Assembly (NCBI GenBank): GCA_014240165.1
Contig: JAAZXM010000008.1
Coordinates: 1 to 64,000 of the forward strand
Reading direction: 5' to 3'
Source: Myxococcales bacterium
Lineage (GTDB): Bacteria; Myxococcota_A; UBA9160; UBA4427
Length of the DNA stretch: 64,000 nt
The translations under genes were made by a program, and so were the position numbers. Below, in pieces: positions 27,301-36,595 of the stretch; the stretch's first letter is position 1, and every line of letters starts with the position of its first letter. The notes under the pieces are model-generated. The model searched no databases, was not told the origin of the DNA, and was given only the letters and a program-made list of their open reading frames with translations.

Positions 27301-30300
27301 CGGGCGTCAGGCCCGGCTCGGGGGAGGTATCGGTATCGAATGCCGTCAGCCGGACCTCGCTGCCGGGAAAGACCCGGGCGACGCTCGCATCGGCGAGGGC
27401 GCTGTCGCCCTGATTCGCCCGCAAATCGACCACCCCGCTGCGAATCTGGAGTCCGAGGGGGCCGGGGCCGCCCAGCAGCACGTCGTCGAGACGAAGGTCT
27501 TCACCGTCGCTGCGAGCGATGTTCACCACGGGGGCCGAAAGGATCAACTGCTCGCTGGCTTGGAGCACCGGGGCGGCGAGGGGATCGGTGATTGCGGGGA
27601 GTTCATTGAGCGTGATCTCCCCGTCGTCGGACCGGATGGCCAGGCGGCCGGGAACGTTGCCGCCGAAGTGCGTGGTGAGATCGGGCAGGTCGGCCTGGGC
27701 GATGGAAGCGTCCTGGCGGTAGACGAAGGTCAGGGGCGCTCCGCTCAGGCTCTCGAAACTGGGCGCTGCTCCGCCGGCGGGAGAGAGGTCGATGCGAGAT
27801 GCGCTTTCTTCGGCGTTGCCCCCGACGCCGTCGCCGGCCACCAGGCGAATTTCGTCGGCCCGGAGCGTCATGTCGGGTCCGAAGCTGAGGTTGCCGAGAC
27901 TTTCCATCCCGGCTCGGACGACCAGGCGGCTGGTGGCGGCGTCGGTGAACGCGATCTTTTCGTTCAGGGCCTGGGTATAGGTGAAGGCGCCCAGGCCGCC
28001 GAGGTCCAGGCTCTGGACCGAGAGCGAGCCCGTGATGCCTGCGAGATCGATGGCGCCCCGGGCGTGGAGGCTGAGCCGTGTGCCCGCCAGGCCCGCAGCG
28101 CCGTTGTCGCCCAGGGTGATTCCGCCGTCCGCGCCGTCGGAGCGCAGGGTGTAGTCGACGCCCGCGACGCCGCCGACGAAGCGCGCGGGATCGGGGACCG
28201 TGGCGTCGTCGATGGGCGCATCCTGGCGCAGGGTGAAGGTTTCCACCGCTCCGCCGCTGCCGTTCTCGAAGAGAACTTGGCCGAGGGTATCCGAGCGGAC
28301 CCGCGCCGTTCCGCTCGCGTCGCCATCGCCCGCCCGGAGGGTGAGGTTGGGCGCCGCCAGGGTGATGGGATCGGTGATGCCAAAGGCCAGGTCTCCCTCG
28401 CCGTCGCGACCGGCGCGGAGCACGATGGATTCGCCGGCCGAGAGGCTGCCCTGGATCAGCAGGCTCGGGTCTTCCTCTGCGGACGGGGTGCCAGCCGTGA
28501 TGTTCAACTGCAGAGCCGCGTCCGATAGATTCGTGGCCAGGTCGGTATCCACCGTCAACGCGTCTTCGATTTCCACGTCGAGCACGGCCAGGACATCGGG
28601 GTCTGCGGAAAATGCGCCGCCCACCACGAGGCCGCTGCCGGCCCGGAGCCTGAGTTCGAGGTCGGCGTCGGAGACCGTTGCGGGATCGGTGATGGTGAGG
28701 ATGCCGTCCGAGGCCGAGAGGGTATATCGCTCCAGATCGGTCAGGTCGCCATTCCCGATATGGCTCGAGATGGGATCGGCGGTAAAATTCGCCTCTTGAA
28801 GAAATGAGAAGCGCAGGGGGGCGGAGCCGGGCCCGTCGTGGCTGTGGAATTCGGCCTGGCCCAGGACGATTTGTGCCTCGGTGCTGGTGCCCCCATGACC
28901 ATCGCCCACTTGGAGCAGGATCTCCTCAGCGATGAACTCAGGGGCGCCCACGAGGGTGATGTCGCCGCTTCCGTTGGCCAGGCCCGGGGTGATCTGGATC
29001 GCCTGATCGGCCGCCAATCGTGTCGTGGCTCCGGCGCTCTCGCTGATTTCCACGGCCCCCGAGTGGAAGATGCCGATATCGCTGGGCGGAAGATCGGAAT
29101 CCGCCAGGGGGCCCGAACGCGCGTCGAGTTCTGCGTCCAGCAGGTTGAATGTCCCGTTTCCGGTGCTCTGGATTCGCCCGCCTCCGGTTACGATTCGGGT
29201 GGCGATGCCGTCCCCGGGCGTAATGTCGGCGATGGTGACCGAAGCCGATTCGTTTTCGGTTTCCAAAATCACCGCACCGCCGAGGGCATCGCTCGCCCGG
29301 CGAGTATCGATGACACCATTGATGACGATCTCGCGCGCTCCAGCCGCGCCCCCGGTCAGGTCCGGCCCCAGGGTCACGTCGCCGCCGTCGGTGAGAAACG
29401 CCGCGTTGCTCGCCAGGGCGATGCGGCCGCCGGTTGTCACGGCCTCGGTATCGGCGTCCGAGAGGGGCTCGAAGGTTGCTTCTCGGGCGCGCAGCCCGAT
29501 ATCGCCGCCCGGGGAGGGCGTGGCCAGGGGCTCAACCAGCGAAGTGTCGAGGTTCGCCTGGATGTCGATATCGCCTCCCGTACTCAGCATGTTGATGGCG
29601 CCGCCGTCGGTCTGGATCGTCGCACCGACGATGATCCCGCCGCCGACAACGATGCTCTCTCCGGGGCTGGCGCCGCTATTGGGAACCCGGGCGGCCTGGG
29701 CGACGAAATTAACGCCTCCGCCGACCCGCTCGTTGCCCTCGGCATCGCGAGCCGCTGTGCGCGTGTCGATGGCGCCCTGGAGATTCACGTCGCCGGAGAA
29801 GGTGGTGGCGGTCAGGCTGCCGCCATCGGTTTCGATGAGGGTCCCGGCGGCGGAATTGATCTCGGCCCCCGAGAGGGTGACGATCCCGCCCGCCGAACGG
29901 ATATGGGTATTGATTTCCAAGTTGCCCACGTAGACATTCGGAATGGCGTCGTCGGGCACGGGCTGCTGGCTCTGGGTCAGGTCCCCCGCGGCGAGTGTGA
30001 TATCGAGCACCAGGTTCGATTCCGCGCTGGGGTCGGTCACATCGGGGTCGGCCACTACGCCGATGTCCGCGTCCACGGTGAGGTCGTTCGAGGCCAGTAG
30101 CGAAAGGGTTGCGAAGCTGCCCGCTGACGCGTTGGCGGCCTCGGGGTTGATCGCGGCGAGCACCCGGATATTGCCTTCCTGATCCCCCTGTACCTGGCCG
30201 ATGGTGTCGGTGGCCAGGGTCACGCTGACTCCCTGCTCAAGGGCCCCGGCGATCAGCCCCGCCTGGATCACGGAGTTGTCCGTGGTGGGGCGGACCACCG

Positions 30301-31780
30301 GCCCGCCGTTGAAGGGGAAGAGCGGGCTTTCGAGTTGGTCCGGGGAGAGTCCGGGGTCAAGGCAGGTGGGCAGGGCGGGATCGCAGGCGTCGGCCACGAC
30401 GTCGATGTTGTTGGGGTCGATCAGCCAATCGCCCCCGCTTTCTCCGGGGCGAGCGCCCAGGGCGCGCAAGTCGGGCGCCCGGGTCACGTCGAGCCAGCGT
30501 TTACCCGAGGTCTCGGCGAAACCGCCGAAGCCGCCCAAGGGCCCCCCGGTGGCCGATAGCGTCCCGTAGATCTGTGCGGTTTCGTCGCCCCAGACGATGA
30601 TCTCGCCGCCATCGCCCTGCGCGGTGGCGTCGGCGCGGAGTTCCGCGTCGGCGTGGACGAAGGCGGCGCGGGCCGTTCGGACCGTACCTTCCCCGTGCCG
30701 GTCACCCCCCACCCGGATCCGTCCGCCGCCGGCCTCCCCGGATGCGTCGAGCCGGGCCCCGGCCTGGATCGATACGTAATCGCCCAGCACGTCGATCTCG
30801 CCGCCCTCGCTTGCGCCCTCGGCGTCCGCCGCTCCCCGGTCCGTGGCATCGAGTTCGCCGCGGACCTCGACCAGGCCGCCTTCGCCGCCCTCGATGTGGA
30901 TGTTTCCCGCCCGGATCGAGCCGCTGCTTCGCACCGCAAAGGCCAGCATATCCCCCGCCACCATGCGGACCTGGCCGCTGCCGGCGTCCACGCTGCCCGT
31001 ATTTTCCACCGCCGGGCCCGCATCGAAAGCCGCCAGGTCGGATTCGATCACGATGGGGCTGTCGTGATCTCGGAGTTGAATGGTGCGGCCCGCGGCCATC
31101 AGGAAACTGCCGTCGGGGGTTTCCACATGGCCGAAATTCGCGACCGAGCGCCCCAGCAGATCGATCCGCTGGCCGCGCAGCATGCCCGCGTTGGTGACCC
31201 GGCCCTGGAGATCATCGAAGCGGTACTGGCCCGCCAGGAAATCGGCCTTCGCCAAGTCTCCCCCCGCCGCCACGATACGGCCCACGTCGGCGAACGAGCC
31301 GTCGCGGAAATGGATGCCCGCGCGGTTGACAAAAATGCAGGTGGCGTCGCAGACCACCCGACCCCAGAACTCGCTCGGGCGTTCACCCGGGCTGAGGTTC
31401 AAGATCGAGAAGTCCTCGCCCTGGCGGAATTCCAGGCTGTGATGCGCGGGTTGCTGAATATCGACCTGCCAATCCAGAATCGCCTGGGGGCTGAGTTGGG
31501 TGAACTCGGTGAGCAGGTCGGTGTTGGCCGTGAACTCACCGCTGCCGTGGCTGGTCACCACCGAGCCCAGGGCGGTGGAGGTTCCGTTGGCGCCTGCGGG
31601 CCCGGCTGCGCCACTGAAGAGAAAGAGCAGGAGCGTCGCCTGGGCGGTCAGTCGCTGGCGGACACTTCGGCTCGCCGTGACGGGTGAGCGCCGGTACGCG
31701 TTTCGCCTGGAGGTGGAGGACGCGCCTCGCATTCGACTCCTCTTCCCCGCGCCGGGATTCCCTCGCCGTTGCATCACCAT
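24365..31780 (-). CDS. Two-partner secretion exoprotein (TpsA; filamentous haemagglutinin-type N-terminal domain), ~2470 aa
   Basis: N-terminal signal, LSPQAILDWQ...EFRQG...CIFVNRAGIHFRDGSFADVGRIVAAGGDL haemagg_act-like domain, long beta-rich repeats; immediately downstream of TpsB; start codon choice uncertain (31780 or 31774). Confidence 0.88.
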   Translation of the reverse strand: MVMQRRGNPGAGKRSRMRGASSTSRRNAYRRSPVTASRSVRQRLTAQATLLLFLFSGAAGPAGANGTSTALGSVVTSHGSGEFTANTDLLTEFTQLSPQAILDWQVDIQQPAHHSLEFRQGEDFSILNLSPGERPSEFWGRVVCDATCIFVNRAGIHFRDGSFADVGRIVAAGGDLAKADFLAGQYRFDDLQGRVTNAGMLRGQRIDLLGRSVANFGHVETPDGSFLMAAGRTIQLRDHDSPIVIESDLAAFDAGPAVENTGSVDAGSGQVRMVAGDMLAFAVRSSGSIRAGNIHIEGGEGGLVEVRGELDATDRGAADAEGASEGGEIDVLGDYVSIQAGARLDASGEAGGGRIRVGGDRHGEGTVRTARAAFVHADAELRADATAQGDGGEIIVWGDETAQIYGTLSATGGPLGGFGGFAETSGKRWLDVTRAPDLRALGARPGESGGDWLIDPNNIDVVADACDPALPTCLDPGLSPDQLESPLFPFNGGPVVRPTTDNSVIQAGLIAGALEQGVSVTLATDTIGQVQGDQEGNIRVLAAINPEAANASAGSFATLSLLASNDLTVDADIGVVADPDVTDPSAESNLVLDITLAAGDLTQSQQPVPDDAIPNVYVGNLEINTHIRSAGGIVTLSGAEINSAAGTLIETDGGSLTATTFSGDVNLQGAIDTRTAARDAEGNERVGGGVNFVAQAARVPNSGASPGESIVVGGGIIVGATIQTDGGAINMLSTGGDIDIQANLDTSLVEPLATPSPGGDIGLRAREATFEPLSDADTEAVTTGGRIALASNAAFLTDGGDVTLGPDLTGGAAGAREIVINGVIDTRRASDALGGAVILETENESASVTIADITPGDGIATRIVTGGGRIQSTGNGTFNLLDAELDARSGPLADSDLPPSDIGIFHSGAVEISESAGATTRLAADQAIQITPGLANGSGDITLVGAPEFIAEEILLQVGDGHGGTSTEAQIVLGQAEFHSHDGPGSAPLRFSFLQEANFTADPISSHIGNGDLTDLERYTLSASDGILTITDPATVSDADLELRLRAGSGLVVGGAFSADPDVLAVLDVEIEDALTVDTDLATNLSDAALQLNITAGTPSAEEDPSLLIQGSLSAGESIVLRAGRDGEGDLAFGITDPITLAAPNLTLRAGDGDASGTARVRSDTLGQVLFENGSGGAVETFTLRQDAPIDDATVPDPARFVGGVAGVDYTLRSDGADGGITLGDNGAAGLAGTRLSLHARGAIDLAGITGSLSVQSLDLGGLGAFTYTQALNEKIAFTDAATSRLVVRAGMESLGNLSFGPDMTLRADEIRLVAGDGVGGNAEESASRIDLSPAGGAAPSFESLSGAPLTFVYRQDASIAQADLPDLTTHFGGNVPGRLAIRSDDGEITLNELPAITDPLAAPVLQASEQLILSAPVVNIARSDGEDLRLDDVLLGGPGPLGLQIRSGVVDLRANQGDSALADASVARVFPGSEVRLTAFDTDTSPEPGLTPAAIDFDTLPAESPLLISVDQDGDLLTQDPLDSSNQNFIDPATQLGAAGNAALNQVVLTSWNGGIEITPDSVVGADLTLSLESRNFEPSTTRTIAFNGASFDLSSLVAVNPFGWVVERSGAATDLEIRSEGFLQLRAGLLGEGDMDFAGNVILDANTLLLSAGDDPLLPLYPDAPASESRPVVNVRDAAGNAAVSLRLHDLDSSKASLLIRQQGSLLDSAALGSAELAEGESLIPLTSQISATDKDGAPTRLNQLQMDSIAGDIRIHEFVNFTNPGNPIPALDAHNVLLGAGLGLDTENTVRLEQNGGNSLDFLSGSTSSPYDSFTVFAPRIEFVTTGTGVIKAENNDLLLLGASAFDNQGNFFPTSPLALLFQQDADFDESAGDCSGGCLPNPVTQLGPSNAAAVDYTIRTLGSITLADTLFDKLAFSRLTLDGANITLRNGASASDFDLVLESLTVGDASDPAQIFLDGPTSTSSDPQALGILTLGDQIYNGDVTVDGRVELAGDVVHLTSTVEAADEPGDDASDELVIAVRGQALLDGNIGATSELELFRVNFDPTPQSNPADLATLGLGGDSSDPFILRADEIEILAGGDLVADFEFAHTERAPVASTIFKRSGDLLIEADRFSMGTGERLSVAGNLTLTSRTDAGNGRAVLGDLSALEILVDADVIEIQRRAAGQYVDAAGLVRPDGGVDYVANAIDFQGTIELSGTGDDPVFGIPDPQATPDWMLPFSTFQSRADGQILTLADLVIPPNYSSLADLHPSGGSRDDPSTMFIESEHVPTPPAWVAAPWLPFNHASVEELGIDIQPMSPAEYMSQLRGATLIDDVGQGLTRWGRGPLPVSDARIEGTEAARAVALLNELLGPRYGRAQHVRAALQTALDRYLRTSGARRVVGFELRRFVKNRPSSLFAAYKALEDLDTLFAMHRGLGLTPGEYRPIQAGWLEAIRPEGISTRELAEAIQPSRYVRGSDVLDIFGE
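26150..28930 (-). repeat. About six degenerate ~170-aa modules within TpsA
   Basis: Recurring lRAG..GeGdLxF / xxEIxLxAGDG ... PLxFxxRQDA ... YxLRSddGxItL; QDA-type anchors near 28800, 28220, 27715, 27240, 26665, 26180. Confidence 0.75.
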
Positions 31781-33957
31781 ACCCCGCTGATCAGGAAGTA
31801 GAATTTTCCGCTCGAATCCGTTTGGCTCTCGCTCTTGGCGTTCAGGCAACCCAGGTCGGGTCCGCCCGACGGTGTCGTGGGGCTGCAGTCGACCTCCTGG
31901 TGAATGCCCCGGGCCCAGTCCACGCGCGCCGTGAAGTTGCCTTTATAGACGAATTCGATCCCCGCCCCGGCGCCCACCAGGAATTGGTTGAGTTCGGTGC
32001 CCGACGCCAGTTGGGGGTTGTTGCGGATGCTCTGGGCCGCGTCCACGAAGCCGCGAAAGATCAGGTCCCAATCCGGGCGGCCATAGACCTGCTGGGGGAC
32101 CAACCTGAAATCGCCGACCCAGGGCAATTTCAAGGGTGTCTGGGAAATGGGCAGGGAGCGGGGCAAGTGGAAGCGGTACTCTGCCGTGCCCATGTAGACG
32201 CTATCCCCCACGGCGACGCCCTGGGGAAAGCCGCGCACGCTATAGAGGCCACCGATGACCTGGGAACTCTGGGGGATCAGCCGATAGTCGAAGGCGTATT
32301 GGCCGCGGCCGCCGATGGAGATCTCGTGGCTGAGGGTGGAACTGCGCGGCGTTTCCGGATCTCGCCACCAGCGACCGAAGAGCAGGGGCTCAAGGTAGTA
32401 GCTGGCTCCGCCCTCGAATTGGATCACCCACCATTCGGAATCCGTGGCCGCACGTCCCAACCCGCCGCCGAATTCATCGAGGTACTCCGACGGGTTGCCC
32501 AAGGCCGTGGAGTACTCGCCGGCGACTCGTCCATAGAACGTCGAATACGCGTTGTTGCGATCGAAGGCCAGGCCCAGATCCACCAGGGCGAGGGTGACGT
32601 CGGAGAGATTGCCCGCGCTCCTGTTGTCGAGTTCCACCCCGCGGAAGCGGGTGCTGGCGGTCAGGTCCAGGAAGAAGTTGCGGTATTGGAACGCGTTATA
32701 ACGGAGCCCGCCGCCCACATGCCAATCGCTGCTGAGCAGGGAATCCACCGCGTCGAAGCCGCCGGGGAGTTCCCCGACGATGTCGGATTCGATGCGGGTC
32801 CAGCCCCCGGTGACATGCCAGCGCAGCCGGGACACACCCCACCAGGGGACTCGGTCGCGATTCAGCCAGCGCAGCAGCGCGGGCTCCCGGGGCTCGGGGT
32901 TCATCCAACTCGCGCGTCGGGGTCCGAACCAGGGTGCTTCGTAATGGGCCTGGATGCTGTGCACATCCTCGAGGCCCGAGTTCAAGTAGTTGATGGAGAG
33001 GATGTCGTCGCGGTCGGTCAGTTGGCGGTTCACGTAGCCGAGCCGGGTCTGCCAGAGACTCGTGCGCTCGGTGCCGGTATTGGACGCCTGGGCATAGACA
33101 TTCCACGGACGTTCCTCGTAGACGCGGTAGTCCAGGGTGATGCCCTGGTCGTCGCCCGAGGCCGCAAGGGCAGCCTCGACCTGTCTTCCGGGGTGCCGGT
33201 TCAACTCGAAGAGGTAATCCTCGAGTCGCCGCGGATCCACGCGGTCGGTCGTCCCCTCTTGCCCTTCCAGTGTCGGGCTCAGAGGTGATCCCTTGCGAAT
33301 GGCTCGGTGGGCGGGGTTGTTGATTTTCCAATCCGAGCCACGGCGGTCGCCCACCGCCACGGTACGCACGTTTTGGATCCGACCGACCCAGACTTCCAGG
33401 CGCAGGGTGTGGTTTCCCTCGTTGCGCAGATCGCGTTCTTCGCGAAGGGCGATGTCCTCGGGGTTCGGGCCGACGTAGACCCCGAGGAGTCCGCGGTCGT
33501 GGAGCTTGCCCAGAACCGCGCGCGCAATGGCACCCAGCGCGCTGGCATGGAAAGCAGCCGGGGCCGCTTCGGACCCGATGGCGACGGGCCAGGGCTTTTC
33601 CCCAGGGCGCGGGGCGGCGTAACCCGTGGGCGTCTGGCGCAGGGGCACGTTGATGGGCAGCAGGTCTTCGAGGGAAGGCAGGTCCTGCCACGGATCCCGG
33701 TATTCGACCACGAAGGTATCGACGAGAAATGAGGGCCCCTCGATTTCGTCCGGGAGGGGCGGGCCCTGGGCCAGGGCGCCGGGGGCGACGATGGCCGCCA
33801 ACAGCAATCCCAAGGCGAACCGGAGCCGAAGCCGGCGGCGGTCCGGGGCAGAAGTGCAGGGGAGCGATGCTTTCGGGGAAGTCGGACTCACTCGCGGCCG
33901 TGGGCCGGGTCTCCCCCGAGAAGGGGAGCGCCGTGCCAGGAACCTTTCGGATGGCAA
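31774..33957 (-). CDS. TpsB-type outer membrane transporter (ShlB/FhaC/HecB family)
   Basis: POTRA-like EDYLFELNRHPGRQVEAAL, barrel motif YSVRGFPQGVAVGD, C-terminal aromatic residue (SGVW), signal peptide APGALAQ. Confidence 0.87.
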   Translation of the reverse strand: MPSERFLARRSPSRGRPGPRPRVSPTSPKASLPCTSAPDRRRLRLRFALGLLLAAIVAPGALAQGPPLPDEIEGPSFLVDTFVVEYRDPWQDLPSLEDLLPINVPLRQTPTGYAAPRPGEKPWPVAIGSEAAPAAFHASALGAIARAVLGKLHDRGLLGVYVGPNPEDIALREERDLRNEGNHTLRLEVWVGRIQNVRTVAVGDRRGSDWKINNPAHRAIRKGSPLSPTLEGQEGTTDRVDPRRLEDYLFELNRHPGRQVEAALAASGDDQGITLDYRVYEERPWNVYAQASNTGTERTSLWQTRLGYVNRQLTDRDDILSINYLNSGLEDVHSIQAHYEAPWFGPRRASWMNPEPREPALLRWLNRDRVPWWGVSRLRWHVTGGWTRIESDIVGELPGGFDAVDSLLSSDWHVGGGLRYNAFQYRNFFLDLTASTRFRGVELDNRSAGNLSDVTLALVDLGLAFDRNNAYSTFYGRVAGEYSTALGNPSEYLDEFGGGLGRAATDSEWWVIQFEGGASYYLEPLLFGRWWRDPETPRSSTLSHEISIGGRGQYAFDYRLIPQSSQVIGGLYSVRGFPQGVAVGDSVYMGTAEYRFHLPRSLPISQTPLKLPWVGDFRLVPQQVYGRPDWDLIFRGFVDAAQSIRNNPQLASGTELNQFLVGAGAGIEFVYKGNFTARVDWARGIHQEVDCSPTTPSGGPDLGCLNAKSESQTDSSGKFYFLISGVW

Positions 33958-34266
33958 GAAACCTATGGGAAGAAAGCCCGCCCCCGCGTTTCGCTCGAAA
34001 CGCGTTCCGTCCCGTGGGCCGGCGGCGATCGATGCTCTCGCCCGGCGCAGGGCTCTCGGCGGAGCGAGGCCGACGATAGCTTGGCTGGGCAGGTTGCTCC
34101 CCCTGTATGGCCACCTTTTTCTGGGGCATTCGTTGGGGGCGCGCCGATTCTCGCCGAGCCGGTTTGTCTGGGGGGCGCGGGTTGGACGCCACGGGGTCGA
34201 ATCGGTTCCCTCCAGGGGCGCCTTTTCGAACGGGCGTTTGCGCAGGCCTGGCGCGGCCGCGCTTCC

Positions 34267-35292
34267 TCAGGCCCTCGACTTCGCGGGAGCCTGGGTTTTC
34301 CGGGTCTTCGGCTCGGCCCGGGTGCGGTAGAGCGCCGAGGCTTCTGCCAGGGTTTCCCGGACCAGGCTGCGTAGGGATTCGGGCTCGAGCACTTCGGCGC
34401 CCGCCCCGAAGGAGAGCACCCAATCCGTGAGTTCCTGGCTCCCCCCGGCTTCCAGGGTGAGTTCCACGCTCCCGTCCTCCTGCTCCAGGACCTGCTGGCT
34501 CGCGTGCCAGGTGTGTTCCCGGACCTGGGTCGCCCTTTGCGGGGAGAAGCGGACGCGGATCCGGGACGCGGGTTCACTGGCGACCCCGAAATTCGAGGCC
34601 GTGAGCGCGTCGAAATCGAAATCGGCGGGGATTTCGAATCGCTCGCCCGTCGCTTCCAGGGCCAGGATGCGGTCAACCGCGAAGGTGCGAATGGCCTCGC
34701 GTCGGTGGTCGAAACCGATCACGTAAAGACCCCCCTTCTGGTACCAGACGTGATAGGGGGCCAGTTCTCGGGAGGACTCCTCGCCGGTGCGGCCCGTGCG
34801 GTAGCGCATGGCCAGCACCCGTCGTCCCAGGACGGCTTCATTCAGGGCCTGGATCGTGGCGCGGGACTCGGCGTAGCGCTTGTGCGGGCCGGGCAAGACC
34901 CGGAACGCCCCAGCGATGGTATCCAGGAAGCCGATCAACTCCGACGATAGAGCGGAGCGAATCTTTCCCAGGGCCGAGCGGATCGAATCGTGAAAGACCG
35001 TGCCTTCGAGCGGGCGGAGCAGGTCCTGGCCGAAGGCGAGGGCGAGGATCTCGTCGGTGGTAAAGGGAACGTCCCCCAGGCGAAAACTGTCGAGAAAGCG
35101 GTAGTAGACCTTGCCATCCCGCTTCTCGCTCACCACCGGGAAGCCCGCGTACATCAGGGCGTCGAGATCGCGATAGACCGTCCGCCGAACGCAGCCGAGA
35201 TCCTCGGCGAGGTCCGCGAGTCCTACGCCCCCGCGGCTACGGCCGAGGCGTTGGACGAGCAACCACTGCCTGGCCAGTTGATCTCCCCGCAT
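34267..35292 (-). CDS. HTH/WYL-domain transcriptional regulator
   Basis: N-terminal HTH (LADLAEDLGCVRRTVYRDLDAL), WYL domain RELAPYHVWYQKGGLYVIGFDHRREAIRTFAVDRI. Confidence 0.92.
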   Translation of the reverse strand: MRGDQLARQWLLVQRLGRSRGGVGLADLAEDLGCVRRTVYRDLDALMYAGFPVVSEKRDGKVYYRFLDSFRLGDVPFTTDEILALAFGQDLLRPLEGTVFHDSIRSALGKIRSALSSELIGFLDTIAGAFRVLPGPHKRYAESRATIQALNEAVLGRRVLAMRYRTGRTGEESSRELAPYHVWYQKGGLYVIGFDHRREAIRTFAVDRILALEATGERFEIPADFDFDALTASNFGVASEPASRIRVRFSPQRATQVREHTWHASQQVLEQEDGSVELTLEAGGSQELTDWVLSFGAGAEVLEPESLRSLVRETLAEASALYRTRAEPKTRKTQAPAKSRA

Positions 35293-35301
35293 GGGAAGAG
35301 C

Positions 35302-36585
35302 TTAGCGGTCGGGGGCGTCGGGCGGAGTCCTCTCGTCATCGAAGAAGCGCAGAAGTTCGTCTTCCCGCGCCAACGCGTCCGCATAGCCGAGTTCGACCAG
35401 GGGCCGGGTGAAGGCCGTATCGAAGAGGAGGTAGGAGAGGAGGTCGGCTTCCCGGGATTCCTCGTCGCCGGACCGGCTCAGGAACATGTTGAGGAAGGGG
35501 TTGAGCGCGAGTTCGCTGTCGGGATCGGCCAGGAGTTCACCGGCCATCAGACCCACATCCTGGGAGGGACGAATGACCATGTTGTCGATACGCCGTAGGG
35601 GGCGCGAGCCCTGGGCCATGCCCGCTTCGTTGAGCCGTTCGAGGAAGTCGGGACCGAAGGCGATCTCGCCGTGGGTCAGGATGTCGTTCACGAAGCGAAG
35701 CCGGGCCACGTCGGCGTCCACGGGCGAGAGCATCAGCGCGTTGAGGACCTTGCCAAAGAGGAACATGGGGTTGCCGAAACCGGCGGTCCGCTGCTGGGCC
35801 AGGGCTTCGCTGACGCTGGGCGCGACGCCATGGCTGAGCCCGATGACGAGCACCCGATCGGCTCCCAGGCGAAGGGCCGGGGCAAGGGGCGTATTGAGCC
35901 GCAAGCCGCCGTCGGCGTAATAGCGCGAGCCCACCCGAACCGAGGGAAAGAGGAGCGGGATGGCCGCGGAAGCCAGGGCGTGGACCGGGGCCAGGCGGGC
36001 GGCCTGCATGCGAATCAGATCGTCGGCGCCCGCGCCAAAATGCGAGCGTTCCTTCTCCTCGGTGAAGATCACCGCGCGCCCGGTGGCGAGTTGGGTGGCG
36101 GCGATGCAGACGGCATCTACCCGGCCGGCGTTGAGGTTGCGGCGAATGCCATCCCAGGGGATGGCCTGGAGCACGAGTTGCTCCAGGGGGCCGGTGTCCA
36201 GGAGTCCGAAGAGGCGGTCGGGTCGCCGCCCTTCGCGCAATTGCTGAGCGACCTTGCGCACGCCAAAGAGTTTGCGCGGCATGGAAATCAGGTCTCGACT
36301 GGAAAACCGGAAAATCTCTCCCACGTGGAGGTCTTCCCAGATCTTCACCAATCGCGGGCCCCGGCCAGTCTGCTGGTCTGCCGTGGCGGCAATGAAGGCC
36401 GCGTGGATGGCGCCCACCGAGGTTCCGCATACGATGTCGAAATGCGGGTCGATCCCGTGGCGACGGGGAAGGTCATCGAGGATGAAACGGAGAACGCCGG
36501 CCTCATAGGCGCCGCGCGCACCGCCGCCGGAAAGAATCACAGCGCGCCTGGGTCGCTGAGAGGGAGCGGGGGCCGAGGCGCTCAT
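35302..36585 (-). CDS. Patatin-like phospholipase
   Basis: LSGGGARGAYEAGVL oxyanion, GTSVGAIHAAF (GxSxG), DGGLRLNTPL (DGG). Confidence 0.93.
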   Translation of the reverse strand: MSASAPAPSQRPRRAVILSGGGARGAYEAGVLRFILDDLPRRHGIDPHFDIVCGTSVGAIHAAFIAATADQQTGRGPRLVKIWEDLHVGEIFRFSSRDLISMPRKLFGVRKVAQQLREGRRPDRLFGLLDTGPLEQLVLQAIPWDGIRRNLNAGRVDAVCIAATQLATGRAVIFTEEKERSHFGAGADDLIRMQAARLAPVHALASAAIPLLFPSVRVGSRYYADGGLRLNTPLAPALRLGADRVLVIGLSHGVAPSVSEALAQQRTAGFGNPMFLFGKVLNALMLSPVDADVARLRFVNDILTHGEIAFGPDFLERLNEAGMAQGSRPLRRIDNMVIRPSQDVGLMAGELLADPDSELALNPFLNMFLSRSGDEESREADLLSYLLFDTAFTRPLVELGYADALAREDELLRFFDDERTPPDAPDR

Positions 36586-36593
36586 TCAGGCGC
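36578..36593. repeat. Single sequence resembling the pgi-gltA 14-bp repeat, at the efp/patatin junction
   Basis: GCGCTCATTCAGGCGC, reverse complement GCGCCTGAATGAGCGC. Confidence 0.5.
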
Positions 36594-36595
36594 TC

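Noticed and set aside
26903-28528. 541-aa plus-strand ORF antisense to tpsA
   Set aside because: Shadow ORF: no recognisable domain, low-complexity R/G/A-rich composition, fully antisense to a coherent TpsA reading frame.
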